Below are positions 54,169 to 62,692 of a stretch of 64,000 bases of DNA, piece by piece. The stretch comes from Methylopila jiangsuensis (GTDB taxonomy: Bacteria > Pseudomonadota > Alphaproteobacteria > Rhizobiales > Methylopilaceae). Where the stretch lies: assembly GCF_027922305.1 (NCBI RefSeq), contig NZ_BSFK01000016.1, positions 1 to 64,000 of the forward strand, written 5' to 3'. The first letter of the stretch is position 1, and every line of letters begins with the position of its first letter. The translations under genes were made by a program, and so were the position numbers. Below the pieces are notes generated by a model that saw only the letters and a program-made list of their open reading frames with translations, was not told the DNA's origin and searched no databases.

Positions 54169-55419
54169 TCAGCCGGCGCCCACCGCCCGGTCCCGGCCGG
54201 CGCGCTTGGCGGCGTAGAGCCGGTCGTCCGCCGCGCGCAGCGTCGGGCCGATGTCGCCCGCGCCGGGCGTCGAGGTGGCGACGCCGACGCTGATGGTGAC
54301 GCGCCGGTCGGGATCGGTCGCGAAGGCGGCGGCCACCGCGGTCCGCAGGCGCTCCGCGAGCCTCAGGGCGCCGGCGTCGTCGAGGCCCTCGCACAGGATC
54401 ACGAACTCCTCGCCGCCGTAGCGGTAGACCCGGTCGCCCTCGCGCACCCCGTCCATCAGCGCCCGCGCCACCCGGATCAGGATTTCGTCGCCGGCCTGAT
54501 GGCCGTGCCGGTCGTTGGCGGCCTTGAAGTGGTCCACGTCCGCCATCAGCACGCTGACCGCCCGTGGATCCACCGACGTCCGCTCCATGCGCTGCTGGCG
54601 CCAGTCCTCGAAGGCGCTGCGGGCGCCGGCGCCGGTCAGCTTGTCCACGGCGGAGCGGGCGAGCAGGTCCTCGTAGCGGGTGCGGTAGGTGAGCGCGTCG
54701 AACACGTCCCAGATCCGCCGGCGCGAGGGCGAGGGCCGCGCCGTGGGCTCGATCAGGGCGAGATAGCCCGCGATCAGCAGGCTGTAGAGCGCGGCGGCGC
54801 CCATCTTCGCCGCCCAGCCGCCGGTCAGGGCGCCGAGCGGCGTTCCGGTCAGCCAGTGCAGCACGGGGAAGAAGGCGATCTGGTCGAAGGTGAGCACCAG
54901 CGCCGAACTCGCCATCAGCGCCGGCAGCGCGTGGCGCCGGAACGCCCGCAGCAGGCGCTCGTAGACGAGGATCAGCGCGATGATGTCCACGAACAGCAGC
55001 ACCGTGCCCCAGATCATCAGCACGCCGATCTGGTCGATGAAGCGCATGTCGGCCTGGTAGCCGGGCAGCGGCGCCAGATGCTCGTGCTGGCGCAGCAGCA
55101 GCGCCAGCGCCGCCAGCAGCAGGTTGCCGACCATCAGCCCGTAGATCGGCTGGCGCACGGTCTCGGCGTCCTCCCTTATGTAGAGCAGGAGGAACATCAT
55201 CAGCTTGCCGGAGAACAGCACCGTGGAGCCGGGCGACAGCAGCCCGAACGGCAGTTCGATGAAGAACACCGCCGCCAGGTAGGTCTCGAGGAAGTGCATC
55301 ACTCCGAGAGCGCACACGAACAGGCCGACGCCATAGGCGATCCGGGCGCGCAGCAGCGCGGCCATCACGCCGAAATAGAGCAGGGCCTGCAGGGTGAGCA
55401 GCAGAACGCCGGTCATCAC
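54169..55419 (-). CDS. Membrane-bound diguanylate cyclase (GGDEF)
   Basis: 416 residues: seven or so membrane helices (1-225) forming an unrecognised sensor part, then a GGDEF domain (about 250-410) with DVDHFKAAND, an intact active site GGEEF (335-339) and an inhibitory I-site RxxD (326-329). It should make c-di-GMP with product inhibition. No EAL domain. In this group c-di-GMP often governs attachment, and tad pilus genes lie 4 kb on, but a link is inference. Confidence 0.93.
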   Translation of the reverse strand: MMTGVLLLTLQALLYFGVMAALLRARIAYGVGLFVCALGVMHFLETYLAAVFFIELPFGLLSPGSTVLFSGKLMMFLLLYIREDAETVRQPIYGLMVGNLLLAALALLLRQHEHLAPLPGYQADMRFIDQIGVLMIWGTVLLFVDIIALILVYERLLRAFRRHALPALMASSALVLTFDQIAFFPVLHWLTGTPLGALTGGWAAKMGAAALYSLLIAGYLALIEPTARPSPSRRRIWDVFDALTYRTRYEDLLARSAVDKLTGAGARSAFEDWRQQRMERTSVDPRAVSVLMADVDHFKAANDRHGHQAGDEILIRVARALMDGVREGDRVYRYGGEEFVILCEGLDDAGALRLAERLRTAVAAAFATDPDRRVTISVGVATSTPGAGDIGPTLRAADDRLYAAKRAGRDRAVGAG

Positions 55420-55656
55420 CGTCCATCCGCACGAACCGCGCGGCGGGCGCCGACGCCAGAGTGTCCGCCCGCGTCATACATGGTTCGCGCGCGGCGCGCT
55501 GCGGAAGAACCGCGCTTAGGCGGCCCGGAACCCCAAATTTTCGTGCGGAAAAGGCCTCGCGGGGTTTCCGGAGGGCGGTCGTCCGACGCCCGGAGCAGGT
55601 CTTCCGGGCGTCGGATCGGAGCCTAGCGTCTCGTGATCGCGGTCACGAGAACGAGA

Positions 55657-55959
55657 TCACTTGGCGTCCTTGCACCACGAGGCGGAGGCTTCGCGGCAGC
55701 GCTCGGTGTAGCCCTTGGCGAGCTTTTCCGCCGCGGCCCACTCGTCCTCGTCGATGCCGTTGTTGTCGTCCGTGTCCATCGCCGAGAAGACAGGCGCGGG
55801 ATCAAGCTTCAGCTTGCCCACGTTCTTGTCCCATTCCACCCGGCTGATCTTGCCGCTGCCGTCGGTGTCGAGGGACTTGAAATCGGCCCATTCGGCGGCG
55901 ACGGCGGCCGCCCCGGACAGAAGCAGCGCCGAAGCGATGGCGACCAGGGTCTTGGTCAT
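55657..55959 (-). CDS. Small exported EF-hand calcium-binding protein
   Basis: 100 residues: signal peptide (1-22, cleavage near VAA) and two canonical EF-hand loops, D31-E42 (DTDGSGKISRVE) and D62-E73 (DTDDNNGIDEDE). Two cysteines near the C-terminus could form a disulfide. Calcium binding in the periplasm is likely; the role is unknown. It is a single gene with a 356-base upstream gap. Confidence 0.87.
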   Translation of the reverse strand: MTKTLVAIASALLLSGAAAVAAEWADFKSLDTDGSGKISRVEWDKNVGKLKLDPAPVFSAMDTDDNNGIDEDEWAAAEKLAKGYTERCREASASWCKDAK

Positions 55960-56315
55960 GGCGTTTTCTCCCTTATGCGTTTATCGCTCGCCGCGTGCGC
56001 ACGCGACGACCGGCCGCCTTTTTTGGCGGCCCCGCAACGGGGGCTTACCGTCGCGCCTTTATCAATGGCAAAACTTCCCTTGCACTTCGGGAATACTTGG
56101 AACTGCAGCGCCTGACACCATTTCGCCGCTTAAAAAACGCATGTGGGACAAGGTCTTGGTGCGGCGCACGTGGCGCGTCAGCAGCGCTGACTTGGTCTTA
56201 AGGCTAAGCGCCCGGCCGGAACGCGGGGCGGCGAAAGGCGCGGCTTGGGCGGGGAGCGCCACGCGGGTATAGGACAAGGCCTCGTGAAACGCGGTTCCTG
56301 CGGAGACATCCGGTC
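55960..56315. other. Intergenic stretch with palindromes and a lower-GC patch
   Basis: CGCGTGCGCACGCG (55992-56005) is a perfect palindrome and GGCCGCC-T6-GGCGGCC (56012-56031) a hairpin with an all-T loop. From about 56055 to 56140 the GC content drops, as expected for a promoter region, but no -35/-10 pair is clear. A 71-codon leftward frame at 56062-56277 is not convincing. Confidence 0.4.
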
Positions 56316-57236
56316 ATGCGTCTTCTGATCCTCGGCGCCGGCGGCATCGGCGGCTATTACGGCGGCCGGCTCGCCGCCTCCGGCGCGGACGTGACCTTTC
56401 TCGTGCGCGAGCGGCGCGCGGAGCAGCTCGCGCGCGACGGCCTCGTGATCACGAGCCCCTATGGCGACGTCACGCAAAAGGCGGCCGCGGTCACCGCAAT
56501 CGCCGAGCCGTTCGACGCGGTGCTGCTGTCCTGCAAGGCGTACGATCTTGACAGCGCGGTGGAGGCGATCGCCCCCGCGGTCGGGCCGGAGACCGTGGTG
56601 CTGCCGCTCCTGAACGGCGTGCGCCATCTGGACGCGCTGGACGCCCGCTTCGGAGCGGACAAGGTGCTGGGCGGCTCGGTCCACATCATGGTGACCATGG
56701 CCGCCGACGGGACCATCCGCCATCTCAACAGGCTGCAGCGCTTCGTCATGGGCGCGCGCTCCGCCGGGCAGCAGGACGCCGCGGCCCGGCTGCACGCGGC
56801 GCTGGAGCCGGGCGGCTTCAGGCCGGAGTTCAGCGCCGACGTGATGCAGGACATGTGGGAGAAGTTCACCATGCTCGCGACCTTCGCGGGCCTCACCTGC
56901 GTGATGCGGGCCTCGGTCGGCCAGATCATGGAGGCGGAGGAGGGCGAGGCCCTCGCCGGCGCCCTGCTTAGCGAATGCGCCTCGGTCGCGGCGGCGAACG
57001 GCCATCCGCCCCGCCAGCCGTTCCTGGACCAGAGCCTCGGCATGCTGACCGCGAAGGGCTCGGCCGCCACCGCCTCCATGCTGCGGGACACGGAGAACGG
57101 CTTCCGCACCGAGCACGAGCACATCCTGGGCGACATGCGCCGCCGCGCCCGCGCCGCGGGCCTCGCCACGCCGGTTCTCGCCGTGGCGCTGGCCCACATG
57201 CAGGCCTATGCGGCCCGGCAGGCGGGCGCAACCTGA
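56316..57236 (+). CDS. 2-dehydropantoate 2-reductase family protein (PanE/ApbA)
   Basis: 306 residues: N-terminal Rossmann domain with GAGGIGGYYGG, the CKAYD Lys and LLNGVRHLD, then a C-terminal ApbA_C helical domain with MWEKFTMLATFAG. The family reduces 2-oxo acids with NADPH, classically ketopantoate in pantothenate synthesis. In Methylobacterium extorquens a paralogue, PanE2, is reported to reduce oxalyl-CoA to glyoxylate; given the oxalate genes here that role is possible but not shown. Confidence 0.9.
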   Translation: MRLLILGAGGIGGYYGGRLAASGADVTFLVRERRAEQLARDGLVITSPYGDVTQKAAAVTAIAEPFDAVLLSCKAYDLDSAVEAIAPAVGPETVVLPLLNGVRHLDALDARFGADKVLGGSVHIMVTMAADGTIRHLNRLQRFVMGARSAGQQDAAARLHAALEPGGFRPEFSADVMQDMWEKFTMLATFAGLTCVMRASVGQIMEAEEGEALAGALLSECASVAAANGHPPRQPFLDQSLGMLTAKGSAATASMLRDTENGFRTEHEHILGDMRRRARAAGLATPVLAVALAHMQAYAARQAGAT

Positions 57237-57297
57237 CACGGGCGTCGCGGACCGGGCCGCGAAGGCCGGAAGGGACTCCAGTTCCGGCGGACTGCGT

Positions 57298-57318
57298 GGT
57301 TGGCGAAGATTGCCAATC
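57298..57318. promoter_or_regulatory. Candidate operator of the parDE pair
   Basis: TTGGC and GCCAA face each other across seven bases (57300-57316), with outer GG/CC. The site is 34 bases before the parD-like ATG, where antitoxin autorepression sites usually lie. Confidence 0.45.
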
Positions 57319-57351
57319 CATGCCATCCTCGGAGGACTTTTGGAGGCGAAC

Positions 57352-57609
57352 ATGGCGACGATGAACGTGTCCCTGCCCGACCTGATGAAGAAATGGGTCG
57401 AGGGCCAGACGGAAAGCGGCCGCTACGGCAACGCCAGCGACTACATCCGCGACCTGATCCGCCGCGATCAGGAGAAACAGGCCAGCATCGCCGAGCTTCA
57501 GCGCCTGATCGACGAGGGCCGCGCGAGCGGGGTCTCGACGATCACGCGGGACGAGCTTTTGCGGGAGGCGCGCGCCCGGGCGGGCGTGGCGCCGCGCGAT
57601 GGCCTATAG
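57352..57609 (+). CDS. parD: ParD-type antitoxin
   Basis: 85 residues: ribbon-helix-helix N-terminus (MNVSLPDLMKKWVEGQ) with SGRYGNASDYIRDLIRRD, the hallmark of ParD/CC2985-family antitoxins, and a C-terminal toxin-binding tail. TGGAGG precedes the ATG. It overlaps the toxin gene by 11 bases. Expected to neutralise ParE and repress its own operon. Confidence 0.9.
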   Translation: MATMNVSLPDLMKKWVEGQTESGRYGNASDYIRDLIRRDQEKQASIAELQRLIDEGRASGVSTITRDELLREARARAGVAPRDGL

Positions 57610-57889
57610 GACGACGGCGGCGGCCAAGGCGGACCTGTTCGCTCTTTTCCGCTACGGCGTCGAAAACTTCGGCGTCGCAAAAGCCGACGCTTACTTTTCC
57701 GATCTCCTGGACGCGCTCGATCTCGTCAGCGACGCCCCTGGCGTCGGCGTCGCCCGGCCGGAGCTCGACCCGCCATGTCGGGTGCTGTTTCACCGCCTGC
57801 ACGCGATTTATTACGGCGTCGAATCCGACGGCGGCGTTCTGATCCTGCGCGTGCTCCACGCCACACGGGACTGGCGGCGCCACCTCTGA
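57599..57889 (+). CDS. parE: ParE-type toxin (RelE/ParE superfamily)
   Basis: 96 residues with the ParE fold features: TAAAKADLFALFRYGVENFG, RPELDPPCRVLFHRLHAIYY and the ending ILRVLHATRDWRRHL. ParE toxins poison DNA gyrase; RelE members cut mRNA, but the sequence fits ParE. Full length and no sign of damage. Coupled to parD by overlap. Confidence 0.9.
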   Translation: MAYRTTAAAKADLFALFRYGVENFGVAKADAYFSDLLDALDLVSDAPGVGVARPELDPPCRVLFHRLHAIYYGVESDGGVLILRVLHATRDWRRHL

Positions 57890-57984
57890 CCGGCGCGACG
57901 CGCCTATCGTCCCCGGGCCGCGCCGCCCTATCCTGATGGCCGCGGCCGTCTCCCCGACACCTTCTTCGCCTGCGCTGAGGTCTC

Positions 57985-59145
57985 ATGCCCCGTCTCGACG
58001 TCGACATCGACTATCTCGGCGATCAGCTCAAGGCGCTGCTCGCCATTCCGAGCCCCACCGGCTTCACCGACGCCATCACCCATGCGGTGGTGGACGAGCT
58101 GCAGCGGCTCGGCGTCGAGCCCGAGGTCACCCGCCGCGGGGCCATCCGCGCCCGGCTGAAGGGCCGGGTCAAGGATCCGTCGCGAGCGCTGATCGCCCAT
58201 CTCGACACCCTCGGCGCGCAGGTGAAGTACCTGAAGCCGAACGGACGGCTGGAGCTGGTGCCCATCGGCAACTGGTCGGCCCGCTTCGCGGAAGGCGCCC
58301 GCTGCACCGTGTTCACCGAACACGGCGCCTATCGCGGCTCCATCCTGCCGCTGAAGGCGTCCGGCCACACCTACGCCGACGAGGTGGACACCCAGCCCAC
58401 CGGCTGGCCCTATGTGGAGGTGCGGGTCGACGCGCTGGCGCGGGACGCCGCCGACCTGAACCGGCTCGGCTTCCATGTGGGCGACGTCGTCGCGATCGAC
58501 ACCGGGACCGAGTTTCTCGACAACGGCTTCATCGTCTCCCGCCATCTGGACGACAAGGCGGGCGTCGCCATCCTGCTGGCGGCGCTGAAAGCCATGGTCG
58601 ACAGCGGGAAGACGCCGCCGGTGGACACCTGGTGGGTGTTCTCGATCGCGGAGGAGGTGGGGCTCGGCGCCGCCGCCGTGCTGCCCCATGACGTGGCGGC
58701 CATGGTGACGGTGGACAACGGCACCACCGCGCCGGGGCAGGCCTCCGACGAGTTCGGCGTCACCATCGCCATGGCGGACCAGACCGGGCCGTTCGACTAC
58801 CACCTCACCCACGAGCTGATCCGGCTCGCCCGCGACAACGACATACGCCACCAGCGCGACGTGTTCCGCTATTACCGCTCGGACAGCGCCTCGGCGCTGG
58901 AGGCGGGGGCGGACGTGCGCACCGCGCTCGTCACCTTCGGCGTGGACGCCAGCCACGGCTACGAGCGCATCCACATGCACGCGCTGCGCTCGCTGGCCGA
59001 ACTGCTGACCGCCTACGCCACCAGCCCGATCGACATCAAGCGCGACGCCAAGCTGGTGGGCTCGATCGAGGGCTTCCCGCACCAGACCATCGAGCCGGCG
59101 GAGCCGGACATCGAGCCGGACGAAACCCTTCCCGCAGACGGGTGA
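57985..59145 (+). CDS. M42 family metallopeptidase, type linked with the NAGGN osmolyte system
   Basis: 386 residues of the M42/M20-like di-metal aminopeptidase fold: H72 and D74 in AHLDT, D190 in HLDDKAG, the Glu pair E223/E224 in AEEVG and a late His in IHMH. It resembles the subfamily found with N-acetylglutaminylglutamine amide (NAGGN) synthesis genes in Rhizobiales and Pseudomonas, though no such genes adjoin here. Substrate unknown. Convergent with tadC. Confidence 0.87.
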   Translation: MPRLDVDIDYLGDQLKALLAIPSPTGFTDAITHAVVDELQRLGVEPEVTRRGAIRARLKGRVKDPSRALIAHLDTLGAQVKYLKPNGRLELVPIGNWSARFAEGARCTVFTEHGAYRGSILPLKASGHTYADEVDTQPTGWPYVEVRVDALARDAADLNRLGFHVGDVVAIDTGTEFLDNGFIVSRHLDDKAGVAILLAALKAMVDSGKTPPVDTWWVFSIAEEVGLGAAAVLPHDVAAMVTVDNGTTAPGQASDEFGVTIAMADQTGPFDYHLTHELIRLARDNDIRHQRDVFRYYRSDSASALEAGADVRTALVTFGVDASHGYERIHMHALRSLAELLTAYATSPIDIKRDAKLVGSIEGFPHQTIEPAEPDIEPDETLPADG

Positions 59146-59169
59146 AGGCCTCTCGGCGCGTGGCGAAGA

Positions 59170-59190
59170 GCGCGGACGTCCGATCCGCGC
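59170..59190. terminator. Hairpin between convergent M42 gene and tadC
   Basis: GCGCGGA (59170-59176) and TCCGCGC (59184-59190) form a 7-pair stem; a GGCCGCCGGCC palindrome follows. The U-run is minimal, so termination is only plausible. Confidence 0.4.
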
Positions 59191-59218
59191 TTGGAGCGGC
59201 CGCCGGCCGCCGCGGGCC

Positions 59219-60205
59219 TCACTTCAGGTTCATGACCTGGATGACGGCCGGGCCGAGGATCACCACGAAGATCACCGGCAGGAAGAACAGGATCATCGGC
59301 ACCGTCAGCTTGGGCGGCAGCGCGGCGGCCTTCTTCTCGGCCTCGGCCATGCGCATGTCGCGGCTGTCCTGGCCCAGCACCCGAAGCGCCTGGCTGACCG
59401 GGGTGCCGTATTTGTCGGCCTGGATCAGGGCGGTCACCACCGACTTGACGGATTCGAGCCCGGTGCGGGCGCCGAAGTTCTCATAGGCCTGACGCCGGTC
59501 CTGCAGATAGGACATCTCGGCCATGGTGAGCGTCAGCTCTTCGGCGAGCGCCACCGACTGGGTTCCGATCTCGTCGGCCACCTTGCGGAAGGCGGCCTCG
59601 ATCGACATGCCGGATTCCACGCAGATCAGCATCAGGTCTAGCGCGTCCGGGAAGGCGCGCTGCATCTCGGCCTGACGTTTGGCCATCTGGTTCTTGAGGT
59701 AAAGCTCCGGCGCCTTGATGCCCGCATAGGTGGCGAACACCACGCCGCCGAGGCGGATCAGCGCCGGCTGGCCGAGATCGTTGACCACGAACAGGTAGAA
59801 CAGCGCGAACACCATGAAGCCGAGCGGCGCCACCAGCCGGAAGAACAGGAAGGTGGTCATGGCGCTCGGGCCGCGATAGCCGGCCATCTGCAGGCGCTGC
59901 TTGGCGTCGTCGGTTCCGAGGTGCTTGGCCAGATTGAAGCGGCTCACCACCGACTGCATGTAGGCCTTGGGCTCGCGCCGGATGCCCTTGCGCTCCGCCG
60001 CCATCAGGCGCTCGCGCTCGCGGGCGCGGATGCGGGAGCGCTCGGTCGCGACCGACTTCATGCGCTTCTGCAGCGGATCGTCCACCAGCAGCGGCATGGC
60101 GAGCGACATCACCGTCGCTGCGGCCGCAAGCCCCGCCAGGATGGTGGCCGCGGTGTGAAAGTCCGTCGCCGCCTTGAAGATTTCGCTGAACACGACGGTC
60201 CCCAC
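59219..60205 (-). CDS. tadC: Tad pilus inner-membrane protein TadC
   Basis: 328 residues with T2SSF domain (about 165-300) and membrane helices at 20-40, 115-160 and the C-terminus. With TadB it forms the inner-membrane platform of the type IVc (Flp) pilus. GTG start four bases after the tadB stop, so coupled. Last gene of the leftward tad run. Confidence 0.93.
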   Translation of the reverse strand: MGTVVFSEIFKAATDFHTAATILAGLAAAATVMSLAMPLLVDDPLQKRMKSVATERSRIRARERERLMAAERKGIRREPKAYMQSVVSRFNLAKHLGTDDAKQRLQMAGYRGPSAMTTFLFFRLVAPLGFMVFALFYLFVVNDLGQPALIRLGGVVFATYAGIKAPELYLKNQMAKRQAEMQRAFPDALDLMLICVESGMSIEAAFRKVADEIGTQSVALAEELTLTMAEMSYLQDRRQAYENFGARTGLESVKSVVTALIQADKYGTPVSQALRVLGQDSRDMRMAEAEKKAAALPPKLTVPMILFFLPVIFVVILGPAVIQVMNLK

Positions 60206-60209
60206 GCCT

Positions 60210-61187
60210 TCAGATGTCGAAATTGATCATCTTCTTCATCACCAGAATGCCGGTGATCATCCAGAGCGCCGAGCCCACGAGCATGATGCGGCCGAGATCG
60301 GTGGTCCACATCAGGTTCATGTAGCCGGGGTTGAGGCCCGAGATCACGACGACGGTGATGATCGGAAGCGAGCCGATGATGGCGGCCGAGGCCTTGGCCT
60401 CCATCGACATGGCCTGAACCTTTGCTTTCATGCGCTTGCGGTCGCGCAGCACGCGGGCGAGGTTGCCGAGCGCGTCGGACAGGCTGCCGCCGGCCTTGCT
60501 CTGGATCGCGATCACGATGCCGAAGAAGTTCGCCTCCGGCACCGGCATGCGTTCGTAAAGCTTGCCCACCGCCTCGTGCAGGGGAATGCCCACCGCCTGC
60601 GCTTCGACGATGGCGCGGAACTCGCCCTTGACCGGCTCCTGCGTCTCGTTGGCGACGATGCGGATGCAGTCGCCGAGCGGCAGGCCCGCCTTCAGGCCGC
60701 GCAGGATGACCTCCACGGCGTTGGGCAGCTCCACCAGGAAGCGCGCGATGCGCCGCCGTTTCAGGAAGCCGAGAATCCATGTGGGCGCGCCGAAGAAGCC
60801 CGCGAAGGCGCCGCCCAGCCCCGCAAGCGGGCTGCCCGAGGCCAGCATGACGGCCAGTCCCAGAACGGCGGCCAGGACGCCGCTGAAGGCGTAGTACCGG
60901 CCCTTGCTCCAGCCGTTCAGACCCGCCTGCGCCAGCCGCATCTCGAGGTTCGGCCGGTTGATGCGGCGCTGCCGCTCGTCCAGGGCCTTCAGGCTGTCGG
61001 CCACCTGGCCGCGCCGGAGGCTCTCGGCGGCGGCCTCCGTCGCCACCCGCCGCCGGTCGACGCCGATCAGCTTCTGGCGCTGCTCCAGCTTCTTCTCGCC
61101 GGACAGCCACGGATAGAACAGCGCGTAGGTGGCCCCGCCCGCAGCGACCGCGGCGAGGAGGATGAAGGGAAGGCGATCCATGTCCAT
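60210..61187 (-). CDS. tadB: Tad pilus inner-membrane protein TadB
   Basis: 325 residues: N-terminal helix, cytoplasmic stretch with LEQRQKLIGVDRRRV, T2SSF domain (about 165-290) with PNAVEVILRGLKAGLPL and GGSLSDALGNLARVLRDRKRM, and C-terminal helices. Platform partner of TadC. Two ATGs at 61187 and 61181 are possible starts. Confidence 0.94.
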   Translation of the reverse strand: MDMDRLPFILLAAVAAGGATYALFYPWLSGEKKLEQRQKLIGVDRRRVATEAAAESLRRGQVADSLKALDERQRRINRPNLEMRLAQAGLNGWSKGRYYAFSGVLAAVLGLAVMLASGSPLAGLGGAFAGFFGAPTWILGFLKRRRIARFLVELPNAVEVILRGLKAGLPLGDCIRIVANETQEPVKGEFRAIVEAQAVGIPLHEAVGKLYERMPVPEANFFGIVIAIQSKAGGSLSDALGNLARVLRDRKRMKAKVQAMSMEAKASAAIIGSLPIITVVVISGLNPGYMNLMWTTDLGRIMLVGSALWMITGILVMKKMINFDI

Positions 61188-61209
61188 GGGCTGAAGGGTC
61201 CGGTCCGGA

Positions 61210-62664
61210 TCAGGCGCTGCGCGGCGTGTCGACGTCCATGGCGTCGATCGCGGCGGCGAGGCGGTTCTCTTCGCCGAAGTAGCGGGCGCGCTCCCAGAAC
61301 CGCGGACGGCCGATGCCGGTGGAGCGGTGCCGGCCGATCAGCCGCTTGTTCTGGTCCTCGCCCAGGATGTCGTAGAGCAGGATGTCCTGGGTGATGATCA
61401 CGTCGCCTTCCATGCCCATCACCTCGGTCACATGGGTGATGCGGCGGGAGCCGTCGCGCAGGCGCGACGCCTGCACGATCACGTCCACCGACGAGCAGAT
61501 CATCTCGCGGATGGTGCGGGACGGCAGGGTGAAGCCGCCCATGGTGATCATGCTCTCCAGGCGCGACAGCGCCTCGCGCGGGGAGTTGGCGTGCAGCGTG
61601 CCCATGGAGCCGTCATGGCCGGTGTTCATGGCCTGCAGCAGGTCGAAGGCTTCAGGCCCGCGCACCTCGCCCACGATGATGCGCTCGGGGCGCATGCGCA
61701 GACAGTTCTTCACCAGATCGCGCATGGTGATCTGGCCCTCGCCTTCGAGGTTCGGCGGGCGGGTTTCGAGCCGCACCACATGCGGCTGCTGCAGCTGCAG
61801 CTCGGCCGCGTCCTCGCAGGTGATGATGCGCTCGTCCTCGTCGATGTAGCGCGTCAGGCAGTTGAGCAGCGTGGTCTTGCCCGAGCCCGTGCCGCCCGAG
61901 ATCAGCACGTTGCAGCGGACGCGGCCGATGATCTTGAGGATCTCGGCCCCTTCCGGGCTGATGGAGGCGAAGCGGACGAGCTGGTCGAGCGTCAGCTTGT
62001 CCTTCTTGAACTTGCGGATGGTCAGCGTCGGCCCGTCGAGGGCGAGCGGCGGCGCGATGACGTTGACGCGGGAGCCGTCCGGCAGGCGCGCGTCGCAGAT
62101 CGGCGAGGCCTCGTCGACCCGGCGTCCGACCTGGCTCACGATGCGCTGGCAGATGTTCAGGAGCTGGGCGTTGTCGCGGAAGCGGACGAAGGTCGGCTGC
62201 AGCTTGCCGGCGACCTCGATGTAGGTGCTGTCCGCGCCGTTCACCATGATGTCGGCGATGTCGTCGCGGGCGAGCAGCGGCTCCAGCGGGCCGTAGCCCA
62301 GTACGTCGTTGCAGATGTCGTCGAGCAGCTCCTCCTGCTCGGCGATCGACATCACCACGTTCCGGATCGCGATGATCTCGTTGACGATGTCGCGGATTTC
62401 CTCGCGCGCGCTCTCGGTGTCGAGCCGGGCGAGCTGGGCCAGGTCGATCGCCTCGATCAGGGCCCCGAAGATGCGGCTCTTGGTCTGGTAGTAGTCGTCC
62501 GAGCGGCGTCCGTCGCTGGCGGCCGCCGGCGCGACGCGGGGCTCGTCCGCGATGGAGATCGGCGCGATGTCGATGACCTGCGCCCCCAGCCCCGCGCCGA
62601 GGGCGGCGCGGGTGAATCCCTGCTGAGCGGGAGCAGACGGCGAACCGCCCCGTTTTCCGAACAT
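61210..62664 (-). CDS. cpaF: Tad pilus assembly ATPase TadA (CpaF)
   Basis: 484 residues: variable N-terminus, then the secretion ATPase with Walker [10 protein letters not shown], Asp box, Walker B and His box ([25 protein letters not shown] is the region). It powers extension and, in Caulobacter, retraction of Flp pili. AAGGAG precedes the ATG at 62664. Confidence 0.96.
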   Translation of the reverse strand: MFGKRGGSPSAPAQQGFTRAALGAGLGAQVIDIAPISIADEPRVAPAAASDGRRSDDYYQTKSRIFGALIEAIDLAQLARLDTESAREEIRDIVNEIIAIRNVVMSIAEQEELLDDICNDVLGYGPLEPLLARDDIADIMVNGADSTYIEVAGKLQPTFVRFRDNAQLLNICQRIVSQVGRRVDEASPICDARLPDGSRVNVIAPPLALDGPTLTIRKFKKDKLTLDQLVRFASISPEGAEILKIIGRVRCNVLISGGTGSGKTTLLNCLTRYIDEDERIITCEDAAELQLQQPHVVRLETRPPNLEGEGQITMRDLVKNCLRMRPERIIVGEVRGPEAFDLLQAMNTGHDGSMGTLHANSPREALSRLESMITMGGFTLPSRTIREMICSSVDVIVQASRLRDGSRRITHVTEVMGMEGDVIITQDILLYDILGEDQNKRLIGRHRSTGIGRPRFWERARYFGEENRLAAAIDAMDVDTPRSA

Positions 62665-62692
62665 GCGTCGCGCTCCTTGGGCCTTCAGCTTG

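Noticed and set aside
56062-56277. 71-codon leftward frame
   Set aside because: No ribosome site, no recognisable sequence and located in a probable promoter region.
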